From a bacterium (GTDB taxonomy: Bacteria > Patescibacteriota > Dojkabacteria > JAKAPS01 > JAJZLI01): DNA of 24,999 nucleotides. Below, piece after piece: positions 1 through 6,376 of this stretch. The stretch spans positions 1 to 24,999 of the forward strand of contig JAJZLI010000021.1 of assembly GCA_021803645.1 (NCBI GenBank), in the 5' to 3' direction. The notes below the pieces were generated by a model. The model did no database searches. It had not been told where the DNA came from and saw only the letters and a program-made list of their open reading frames with translations. The position numbers and the translations under genes are program-made. Numbering within the stretch: the stretch's first letter is position 1; each line of letters opens with the position of its first letter.

Positions 1-534
1 ATCCCCAACTGCTAAAACTTCATCTAAAATATAAATATCTCCTTTAGCTTGTATAGCAATGGAAAATGCTAACCTAACTTGCATACCTGAAGAAAAGTTT
101 TTTAATTGAGTATTTTCAAATCCTTCAAGCTCTGCAAAATTAATAATATCTTTATATTTATCCAGTAGAGAAGATCGTGACATGCCTAAAATAACTCCAT
201 TTAAAAAGATATTTTCTTTTGCAGTAAGTTCCATATTAAACCCTACTCCGAGTTCTAAAAATGGAATTACTTTCCCTTCAGTTTTTACATACCCCCTATT
301 TGGAAGAAAGATATTAGAAATAATTTTCAATAGAGTACTCTTACCAGAACCATTACGGCCAATAATACCTAAAAACTCCCCCTTTTCTACAGAAAAAGAA
401 ACATTATCTAATGCCTTAAAATCTTTATAGGTATTTTTCTTAAATGGGTTTACAAAATACTCCTTCAGCTGAGTTTTTCTCTCCTGAGGGATTCTAAATG
501 TTTTTGTTATATTGGATACCTCAATTACTGCCAT
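1..534 (-). CDS. Polysaccharide export ABC transporter, ATP-binding subunit (Wzt/TagH type), partial
   Basis: This is the cytoplasmic ATPase of an exporter that moves a lipid-linked polysaccharide across the membrane. Only the first 178 residues are present; the 3' end lies beyond the left edge. I translated it from the minus strand: ATG at 534, then open reading to base 1. Walker A (GRNGSGKST) is at residues 59-67, the ABC signature (FSSGM) at 147-151 and Walker B (IYILDEVLAVGD) runs to the edge. The N-terminal segment with PQERKTQLKEYF and the LGVGFN stretch near residue 95 are typical of Wzt/TagH/RfbE ATPases. It starts 6 bp after the permease stop, so the two form an exporter operon in the usual permease-ATPase order. 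The missing part would show whether it carries the C-terminal carbohydrate-binding domain found in some Wzt proteins. Confidence 0.93.
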   Translation of the reverse strand, partial: MAVIEVSNITKTFRIPQERKTQLKEYFVNPFKKNTYKDFKALDNVSFSVEKGEFLGIIGRNGSGKSTLLKIISNIFLPNRGYVKTEGKVIPFLELGVGFNMELTAKENIFLNGVILGMSRSSLLDKYKDIINFAELEGFENTQLKNFSSGMQVRLAFSIAIQAKGDIYILDEVLAVGD

Positions 535-540
535 ATATAA

Positions 541-1302
541 TTAAAACTCCTCTGCAATTTTCTTAATATTTTTTTGAAAAAATAGTATACCTAAAAATAA
601 CAAAATAATAGATGAAGCTAAAATTATACCAGTGGAAAGTACAGAAGAAAATTTTCCATCTATTAGAATATCTCTACCAAAAGTTAAAATATGAGTTAAG
701 GGATTTGCATATATTACAAGAGAAAATTTACCCTTAATAATAGATATAGGGTAGACAATTGGAGTAAGATAGAAAAATATTAGCATTAATATTTCCCATA
801 TATGTTGTAAATCTCTAAATTTCACATGAAGTATACTAATAAAAAAAGCAATTGCTAATGCAAGGATATATAAGATAACAATAGATAATAGGAAAAACAG
901 TATTCCTTGAGGAGACGGAAGTAAATGGTTAAATGCAAAAAATACGATAGAAACAAGGAGATTAAACCCTAAATTAATACCAGCTATTAGTGTAGAGCCT
1001 ATGACAGCAAGGTATCTTTTAAAATTTACCTTTAATATAATGTCTTTCTTCTGCAACAGGGAATTTAATCCATTGGTAGTAACCTCCTGAAAAAAATTGT
1101 ACATAAATATTCCCATTAAGAGATACAGGGAGTAATACTTAACTGAATTCCCCATGAAGAAAGAAAAAACAAAATACATAACAGAAAACATAAGTAAAGG
1201 TTTTAAGACTGCCCAAAGAAAACCCAGTATAGAATTGTTATATCTCAAAGTAAAATCAGTTTTTACAAACTCAAAGAGCAAATCTTTATCGTTTCTATTC
1301 AT
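541..1302 (-). CDS. Polysaccharide export ABC-2 type permease (Wzm/TagG family)
   Basis: This is the membrane half of the exporter completed by the downstream ATPase. At 253 residues it has the family's usual length. The N-terminus (NRNDKDLLFEFVKTDFTLRY, then NSILGFLWAVLKPL) is the characteristic amphipathic entry and first helix of Wzm/TagG permeases. About six hydrophobic segments follow, with the conserved HVKFRDLQHIWEI loop near residues 158-170 and the LTPIVYPISII segment just after it. The ATG at 1302 is preceded by an extended -10 box 11 nt upstream. The likely substrate is a surface glycan, possibly rhamnose-containing given the nearby rml genes; the substrate is inference, the family is secure. 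Confidence 0.93.
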   Translation of the reverse strand: MNRNDKDLLFEFVKTDFTLRYNNSILGFLWAVLKPLLMFSVMYFVFSFFMGNSVKYYSLYLLMGIFMYNFFQEVTTNGLNSLLQKKDIILKVNFKRYLAVIGSTLIAGINLGFNLLVSIVFFAFNHLLPSPQGILFFLLSIVILYILALAIAFFISILHVKFRDLQHIWEILMLIFFYLTPIVYPISIIKGKFSLVIYANPLTHILTFGRDILIDGKFSSVLSTGIILASSIILLFLGILFFQKNIKKIAEEF

Positions 1303-1313
1303 ATAATTAAAGG

Positions 1314-1322
1314 ATTATATCA
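1314..1322 (-). promoter_or_regulatory. Extended -10 promoter of the ABC exporter operon
   Basis: On the minus strand the sequence reads TGATATAAT, an extended -10 element (TGn plus a perfect TATAAT at 1314-1319). It ends 11 nt before the permease ATG, leaving at most a few bases of 5' leader. No clear -35 box is visible. The rest of the 110-bp divergent gap (1303-1412) holds no gene. Confidence 0.6.
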
Positions 1323-1397
1323 AAAAAGCATAAACATAAAACAGTATACTATTGCAAGTTTAATAAATATATATATGTAAATCATCTAATTTTATAA

Positions 1398-1403
1398 TAT
1401 AAT
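1398..1403 (+). promoter_or_regulatory. -10 box upstream of the glycosyltransferase
   Basis: A perfect TATAAT ends 9 nt before the ATG at 1413; a second overlapping TATAAT lies at 1393-1398. No good -35 box is seen at the standard spacing. The short distance predicts a leaderless or nearly leaderless transcript. There is no Shine-Dalgarno sequence. Confidence 0.5.
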
Positions 1404-1412
1404 ACGAACAAT

Positions 1413-2303
1413 ATGAAATACGATATATCTGTCATAATTCTTACTTATAATGTTAAAATTTTACTCAAGGAATGCATAGAATCAATAACAAGCAAAAAAA
1501 ATGTAGAAATAATTGTAGTAGACAATGGAAATGACGATACCTATAAACTGTTCAAAAGAAATAAAAGCATAAAGTACATAAAGAATAAGGAGAATATAGG
1601 TTTTTCCAAAGGAAATAACCAAGGAATAAAGATTTCAAAAGGGAAATATATACTAATATTAAATCCAGACACAAAACTAGAAAAAGACACTCTTGATAAA
1701 TTATATGATTACATGGATAAAAATCAAAATGTTGGGATTGCAACATGCAAGGTGTTACTTCCAAATGGAAAGTTGGATACAGCATGTAAAAGAAGGTTCC
1801 CTACTATAAAAAATAGCATTGGTAAAATCTTCTATCTTGAAAAGGTGTTTAAATCATTCTCTGGATACAACATGACAGATATTCCAGACGATAAGGAGAT
1901 ACAAATAGATGTATGTACAGGGGCATTCATGTTTACAAGAAGAGATGCTCTATTTGGAAACAAAAAGAGGAAAGGTATTGGGTTCTTTGATGAAAATTTT
2001 TGGGCAATGGGAGAAGACATTGATTTGTGTTACAGGACAAAACTTGCAGGATGGGAAATACGATACTTTCCAAAAACAAAGATATTACATTATAAAGGGG
2101 CTTCAGGCGGGCTAAAAAGTACAAGTAAAAAATTTACAAAGGCAGATATTTCTGTTAAAAGAAGATGGGCAAGGGCATATACAGAATCAATGATCCTCTT
2201 TTATAAAAAATATTATAAAGATAAGCATAGTATTATCACAAATATGCTTGTTTACTACACCATGAAAATTTTATATATAATAAAATATATATCAATAAGA
2301 TAA
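1413..2303 (+). CDS. Family 2 glycosyltransferase (rhamnosyltransferase-like)
   Basis: This is a GT-A fold enzyme that transfers a sugar from a nucleotide donor to a growing glycan at the cytoplasmic membrane. The 296 residues show the family 2 order: ISVIILTYN at 5-13, the nucleotide-binding VDNG at 36-39, NIGFSKGNNQGI at 61-72, LNPDT (metal-binding Asp of the DxD-like motif) at 83-87, CTGAFMFTRRDAL at 168-180, FDENFWAMGEDIDLCYR at 182-198 with the likely catalytic acidic pair, and AGWEIRYFP at 212-220. Similar proteins are often annotated as WbbL-type rhamnosyltransferases, which would fit the rml genes nearby, but the donor cannot be read from sequence. It is divergent from the exporter operon. 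The C-terminal ~60 residues are basic with a hydrophobic end (YYTMKILYIIKYI), probably membrane-associated. Confidence 0.92.
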   Translation: MKYDISVIILTYNVKILLKECIESITSKKNVEIIVVDNGNDDTYKLFKRNKSIKYIKNKENIGFSKGNNQGIKISKGKYILILNPDTKLEKDTLDKLYDYMDKNQNVGIATCKVLLPNGKLDTACKRRFPTIKNSIGKIFYLEKVFKSFSGYNMTDIPDDKEIQIDVCTGAFMFTRRDALFGNKKRKGIGFFDENFWAMGEDIDLCYRTKLAGWEIRYFPKTKILHYKGASGGLKSTSKKFTKADISVKRRWARAYTESMILFYKKYYKDKHSIITNMLVYYTMKILYIIKYISIR

Positions 2304-2305
2304 AG

Positions 2306-2334
2306 TTGACATTTATTTTAAGATTACTTATGAT
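2306..2334 (+). promoter_or_regulatory. Near-consensus sigma-70 promoter of the secreted protein gene
   Basis: TTGACA at 2306-2311, a 17-bp spacer and TATGAT at 2329-2334 form a textbook promoter. The -10 box ends 9 nt before the ATG at 2344, so transcription should begin almost at the start codon. The -35 box starts only 2 bp after the glycosyltransferase stop codon. Confidence 0.8.
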
Positions 2335-2343
2335 TGTATCATC

Positions 2344-3648
2344 ATGCAAGTATTCATAAAGAAATTTATATTTTCACTCTCTATTATATTCATATTATCT
2401 TTTATACTTGTCCATAAATCTTATGCTATGGTTGCAAATGCAACTCCAATTTCATTGGACCCTGGATTGTATTCAACTGTTAGCACCTCTCTTGAAACAG
2501 TACATGCTTGGGGGCAAAGACAAACACAAGGTGCATGGGGAACGGGCCCTGTTAACTACGAAAGTGGAGCTACTCTATCATATAGAGCAAATTCATCAGG
2601 AACATTGAATGTAGACCTAATTGGAACTTATTGTCCTGGAGGAGCATGTAGCTATGGTTCAGGAACAGGGTATAAAGGGTTTGTACAGTTTTGGAATGAT
2701 CCTAAAAACTATATAGCATTTGGACTCATACATGACCCTGGGGTTTCACCAACAGGGACAACACTTATGATAGAAGGTGCAGCAAATGGAGTACCAGTTG
2801 GTGGTTACTGGCCAGACAATGCAATTACAGGATATGCTCATCATTTTGAATTTACATGGACTGCCACTGGCATATCAGTAACAATTGATAATATAAAAAC
2901 ACTGGGAGTTTATCCAGTAGCAGAGAATAACCCATCGATTTCATTCTTAGCCGCAGGAAGAGAAACAGGAGATATATGTGACACTACATTTGAAAATATA
3001 AACTTTTCTGATGGATCGGTAAACCTCCCACCAATTTCTATACCATCTGGAAGCCCATATGCAACATACACAGATACTATTACAGAAAATGGAACGGGGT
3101 CAGGAAATAGTGCATATATTAATATGCATGATGGATCAAATGATGCACTTTCAGTTGGAATACAAAGTGATACTGGGGATGTAGAATCTAATGGAACTCC
3201 ACAATTTGTATGGGAAAGAGTACAAAATGGAACATTCACATATCAATATGTAGAACCAGCATCAAATAATCCAACGACAATTGAACTTGCATGGTGGCAA
3301 GGATCTAATATTGCAATATTTTATGCAAATGGAACACCGATAGCTCAGATAAGCATGGATTTTACACCAACTTTATACTTTAACGTTGAAGGAAATGTTA
3401 AAGCAAATGGAGATAGTATAAATGATACATTTGGTCCTGTTAATATACAAGTTGCAAATGGACTAACAGGTTCATGGAATACAACAAATTCAGGATTTAA
3501 TACTTATGGTCTACAGGCTACAAATACTAATGGTCAACCTCAAAATGGGGCAACATTTACAATAACAGGAACAGCATCTGGAATACCTCAAGGCGAAGAC
3601 TGGAATTCTACCCAAGTATCTGGTATTGCAATGATTGCACAAGGATAA
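2344..3648 (+). CDS. Secreted protein with two beta-rich, lectin-like halves, function unknown
   Basis: I do not recognise the family. The 434-residue protein begins with a clear signal peptide (basic start, hydrophobic core 8-22, likely cleavage after SYA at residue 28). The rest is Gly/Asn/Thr/Ser-rich with alternating beta-strand patterns and no further membrane segment or wall-anchor motif, so it is probably released or held by binding. Two halves look related. Residues ~29-225 contain FVQFWNDPKNYIAFGL and end in TTFENINFSDG; residues ~240-375 contain FVWERVQNGTFTYQYV and end in DTFGPVNIQVANG. They are joined by a Pro/Ser linker at 226-238. This pattern resembles concanavalin-A-like/LamG jelly-roll domains, suggesting carbohydrate binding; that is inference. 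A C-terminal ~60-residue extension follows. Only three cysteines (97, 102, 212) are in the mature part. It has its own strong promoter and lies convergent to rmlD. Confidence 0.8.
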   Translation: MQVFIKKFIFSLSIIFILSFILVHKSYAMVANATPISLDPGLYSTVSTSLETVHAWGQRQTQGAWGTGPVNYESGATLSYRANSSGTLNVDLIGTYCPGGACSYGSGTGYKGFVQFWNDPKNYIAFGLIHDPGVSPTGTTLMIEGAANGVPVGGYWPDNAITGYAHHFEFTWTATGISVTIDNIKTLGVYPVAENNPSISFLAAGRETGDICDTTFENINFSDGSVNLPPISIPSGSPYATYTDTITENGTGSGNSAYINMHDGSNDALSVGIQSDTGDVESNGTPQFVWERVQNGTFTYQYVEPASNNPTTIELAWWQGSNIAIFYANGTPIAQISMDFTPTLYFNVEGNVKANGDSINDTFGPVNIQVANGLTGSWNTTNSGFNTYGLQATNTNGQPQNGATFTITGTASGIPQGEDWNSTQVSGIAMIAQG

Positions 3649-3673
3649 AAATTATTCAGTGTAAATTTAATTA

Positions 3674-4510
3674 TTACCTTTGAGATTCAATAATTCTTCT
3701 AATATTCTCTTCTAGAGGGGTCATCTTTATACCTAGTGAGGATCTATATCTAGAAACTAAACCACCATTTAGAGGTCTAGGAGCAACACCATCACTAACT
3801 TCAAAATGTTTAGGTCTTACATATTTTGCAAAATTTTCTCCCAAAATATCTACTACAGTCATAGCGACTTCATATACAGTATAGATCTCATCTCCAGTAA
3901 CATGAATTACTCCTTTAAAATCTTGATCTATTAAGATTTTCAGAGCCCTTGCTATATCATCAATAAATGTAAAGTTAGCCCTAAGGTTATCAAATACAGG
4001 GATTTCTTTACCTTCCATAATAGAGGTAATCATCCACCTTAAAGTATCTGACTTAGGTCCAGATAACCTATATGGAAAAGCTATCCTAACCACAGCAGCA
4101 TTATCACAGTGTGACAAAACTGCCTCCTCCCCTTCAAGCTTTGTTCTTCCATACACATTAATTGGATTTGGAACAGCATTCTCATCGTATGGACCAGCTG
4201 TACCATCAAATACATAATCTGTTGATATATATATAATCTTAACACCTCTTCTTCCAAAGTAATCTACTAAGTTTTTTGTACCAACAACATTAAGTTGTCG
4301 AGCATTATCAGTATTCATTTCACACGCGTTCACATTTGTTGCTGCAGCAAAATGAACCAAAACTTTTGGATTAAATTCTTTAAATGTATCTGGGTTTAAT
4401 ATATCTAATTCAGCATGGCTTGGAGTATTACCTGGTAGTAACTCAGCTACCCTACTTCCTACAAGGGAAGTAGGAGATGCACCTGTGTATAAAATATCTT
4501 CTTTCTCCAT
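3674..4510 (-). CDS. rmlD: dTDP-4-dehydrorhamnose reductase
   Basis: It catalyses the last step of dTDP-L-rhamnose synthesis, NAD(P)H-dependent reduction of dTDP-4-dehydro-L-rhamnose, in the cytoplasm. The 278-residue length is normal for RmlD. With the ATG at 4510 as residue 1, the nucleotide-binding loop TGASPTSLVGS is at 9-19, FAAATNVNACE at 55-65, ISTDYVFDG at 95-103, and the catalytic Tyr and Lys of YGRTK at 120 and 124. VPNPINVYG is typical of the family. An in-frame TTG at 4519, directly abutting the rmlC stop, would add three residues; I prefer the ATG. It is the last gene of rmlACD and lies 25 bp from the convergent secreted-protein gene. Oddities: the usual GxxGxxG loop is lengthened and its middle Gly is not evident, and that stretch coincides with a perfect DNA hairpin. 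Confidence 0.92.
   Translation of the reverse strand: MEKEDILYTGASPTSLVGSRVAELLPGNTPSHAELDILNPDTFKEFNPKVLVHFAAATNVNACEMNTDNARQLNVVGTKNLVDYFGRRGVKIIYISTDYVFDGTAGPYDENAVPNPINVYGRTKLEGEEAVLSHCDNAAVVRIAFPYRLSGPKSDTLRWMITSIMEGKEIPVFDNLRANFTFIDDIARALKILIDQDFKGVIHVTGDEIYTVYEVAMTVVDILGENFAKYVRPKHFEVSDGVAPRPLNGGLVSRYRSSLGIKMTPLEENIRRIIESQR
4451..4474. repeat. Perfect 9-bp inverted repeat inside the start of rmlD
   Basis: CCTACTTCC (4451-4459), a 6-nt loop (4460-4465) and GGAAGTAGG (4466-4474) would form a hairpin in the rml mRNA about 12 codons after the rmlD start. It encodes the unusual part of the Rossmann loop. There is no following T-run in the transcript, so it is not an intrinsic terminator. 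Confidence 0.7.
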
Positions 4511-4519
4511 AATATTCAA

Positions 4520-5116
4520 TTACTTAAATTTATCAGGAAAAACATCCCTCAAAAATGGATGTACATTAGCATCGGCATCAGATATGATCTTAGGAGGTTG
4601 AGGCCATTTAATATTAATATCTGGATCATTCCATCTAATAGCCCTCTTTCCCTCAGAAGTTTTGTATACCTCCGTCACTGCATAGAAATATTCAACAGGA
4701 TCAGAACCAAGAGTCATGAAAGAGTTTGCTAAACCGTTTGAAAGAAAAAAAGTTCTTCTGGGTGTATATGCATCCTCTATATTTACATCAAATGATTGAT
4801 ATTTTCCAAACGTATCAGAATCCTCCCTTATATCTGCAACTGCAATAAAAACATGACCTGTCATAGGAGTAATAACTTTATCCTGAGGTTCAGCATGTAA
4901 ACCTCTAAGCACTCCAGGATTATTATATGACAAAGCCCATTGCTGTATATTGATTTTTCTTCCAATAACGTCTTCTAATGCAGGAACACGGGCAAATTCT
5001 TGATAGAATCCTCTATTGTCTTTAAATAAAGGTCTCTCAAAAATTAAGAGTCCATCGATATTAGTCTTATATATTTTATACTCTTCAGTTTCTTTAAAAA
5101 TAGTAAGTCCATCCAT
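4520..5116 (-). CDS. rmlC: dTDP-4-dehydrorhamnose 3,5-epimerase (RmlC family)
   Basis: This cupin enzyme converts dTDP-4-dehydro-6-deoxyglucose to dTDP-4-dehydrorhamnose. The 198-residue protein shows the family landmarks: DNRGFYQEF at 33-41, GVLRGLH at 68-74 with Arg71 and the catalytic base His74, Lys80, TGHVFIAVADIR at 86-97, the catalytic Tyr145 in EYFYAVTE, and IRWNDPDINIKWP at 160-172. One expected residue differs: the usual GFAHGF segment, whose His contacts substrate in characterised RmlC enzymes, reads GLANSF here (Asn131). It starts 2 bp after the rmlA stop and ends immediately before rmlD, so the three are surely co-transcribed. The position between rmlA and rmlD supports the assignment, though a 3-epimerase-only variant cannot be excluded. 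Confidence 0.9.
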   Translation of the reverse strand: MDGLTIFKETEEYKIYKTNIDGLLIFERPLFKDNRGFYQEFARVPALEDVIGRKINIQQWALSYNNPGVLRGLHAEPQDKVITPMTGHVFIAVADIREDSDTFGKYQSFDVNIEDAYTPRRTFFLSNGLANSFMTLGSDPVEYFYAVTEVYKTSEGKRAIRWNDPDINIKWPQPPKIISDADANVHPFLRDVFPDKFK

Positions 5117-5118
5117 GA

Positions 5119-6201
5119 TTAAATTTCTATACTAGAATGATCTCCTAACATCAGGTTTAAAACTTTAGGTTTATTAACTCTCTTTTTAACCATAACATTA
5201 TTTGCAATAATAGAATTATCTATTCTATTCTCAATATCAAATATTTTACTATCATTGAAAACTATTGAATGTTCAATCTCACTATTAAGAATGATGTTGT
5301 TATTTTCAATAGATGTAAATGGACCGATATACGAATTTTCTATTACGGTATTCTCTCCTATATATATAGGACCTCTGAGAGTACTATTAATAATCTTGGA
5401 ATTATTACCAAGAGAAATCTCTCCTTGTATATCAGAATCCTCTGATATAAATGAAGTTTTACTAATTTTAAAGTCAATATGTTTTTCAAGTATAAGTCTA
5501 TTTGCAAGAAGTAAATCACGTCCCTGTCCAGTATCTTTCCACCACCCTGTTGCATTAACAGTTTTCACGATAAAGCCATGGTCTATTAAATATTGATGGA
5601 CATCTGAAATCTCAAGTTCACCCCTTGATGATGGCTTTATAGCGTCAATACCTTCAAAGGCTTTAAATACATTTTTATCATAAATGTATATTCCTGTTAC
5701 AGCCATATTACTCTTAGGTTTTTGAGGTTTCTCCTCTACCCCAATAAGGTTTCCTTTTTTATCAAATACAGGGACTCCAAACCTTTGAGGATCTGGAACT
5801 TGAGCAAGGAGTAATAGAAAATTTGCTTTTGATTTTTTAAATTCTTGAACAAAATTACTGATACCACCTGCAACCATGTTATCTCCAAGAAAAAAAACAA
5901 AAGAGTCATCTTTAATAAACTCCTTTGCAACACGCACACAGTCAGCTAACCCAATGGGGCTTGGCTGATGAATATATGTAATAGAAACACCAAACTTCTT
6001 TCCATCACCAAGAGTATTTACTAAAGAATCTAGGTCATGATTATATGTAATACCAATATCAGTAATACCTGCATCTTTCAATGCCTCAATAGCATAAACA
6101 ATCATTGGCTTACCAGCTATTGGAATAAGATGCTTATTTTTAGTATGAGTAATTGGCCTGAGTCTAGTACCCCTACCACCTGCAGTAATTAGACCTTTCA
6201 T
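5119..6201 (-). CDS. rmlA: Glucose-1-phosphate thymidylyltransferase, long form
   Basis: It makes dTDP-glucose from dTTP and glucose-1-phosphate, the first step of dTDP-rhamnose synthesis. The 360 residues match the long-form RmlA, which adds a C-terminal left-handed beta-helix to the nucleotidyltransferase domain. Visible motifs are GGRGTRLRP at 8-16, the conserved Lys of IPIAGKPM at 27-33, the metal-binding Asp in FLGDN at 104-108, EEKPQKPKS, the GELEISD segment near residue 193, and GWWKDTG near 218. From about residue 245 hexapeptide-like repeats appear (ISLGNNSKI, IYIGENTVI, SYIGPFTSI). It is the first gene of rmlACD, read divergently from valS. The rmlB dehydratase needed between this step and RmlC is not in the window. 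Confidence 0.94.
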   Translation of the reverse strand: MKGLITAGGRGTRLRPITHTKNKHLIPIAGKPMIVYAIEALKDAGITDIGITYNHDLDSLVNTLGDGKKFGVSITYIHQPSPIGLADCVRVAKEFIKDDSFVFFLGDNMVAGGISNFVQEFKKSKANFLLLLAQVPDPQRFGVPVFDKKGNLIGVEEKPQKPKSNMAVTGIYIYDKNVFKAFEGIDAIKPSSRGELEISDVHQYLIDHGFIVKTVNATGWWKDTGQGRDLLLANRLILEKHIDFKISKTSFISEDSDIQGEISLGNNSKIINSTLRGPIYIGENTVIENSYIGPFTSIENNNIILNSEIEHSIVFNDSKIFDIENRIDNSIIANNVMVKKRVNKPKVLNLMLGDHSSIEI

Positions 6202-6212
6202 AAGATAAATGG

Positions 6213-6240
6213 ATTATTACACTTTTATCAATTTTTGTAA
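6213..6240 (-). promoter_or_regulatory. Probable promoter of the rmlACD operon
   Basis: On the minus strand TTACAA (6235-6240) precedes a TAATAAT stretch (6213-6219) with a 15-16-bp gap. The -10-like element ends 11 nt before the rmlA ATG, matching the spacing at other genes here. Both boxes are weak. The rest of the 175-bp divergent region 6202-6376 shows no gene. Confidence 0.35.
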
Positions 6241-6337
6241 AATTTAAATAAACTTTCTAACACAAAGATATCATAAAAGAATTTATCTATCTTCTTTATT
6301 AATCGACAACTATGTTATATTGAAACTACCTGTCTTA

Positions 6338-6366
6338 TTCAATAAACATAAAGTTTAATGTATAAT
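6338..6366 (+). promoter_or_regulatory. Promoter of valS
   Basis: TTCAAT (6338-6343), a 17-bp spacer and a perfect TATAAT (6361-6366) end 10 nt before the valS ATG, predicting an almost leaderless transcript. No T-box leader, which regulates many tRNA synthetase genes in Firmicutes, can fit in this space. Confidence 0.6.
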
Positions 6367-6376
6367 TCCAACATAT

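Noticed and set aside
182..430. Plus-strand open frame of 82 codons near the left edge
   Set aside because: It is antisense to the ABC ATPase, whose Walker A, signature and Walker B motifs are intact on the minus strand.
1303..1412. tRNA, small RNA or riboswitch in the larger gaps (1303-1412, 6202-6376, 23861-23933)
   Set aside because: These gaps hold only AT-rich promoter-like sequence; no cloverleaf, conserved riboswitch core or strong hairpin could be traced.
3649..3673. Bidirectional terminator between the secreted protein gene and rmlD
   Set aside because: The 25-bp AT-rich gap has no GC-containing stem.
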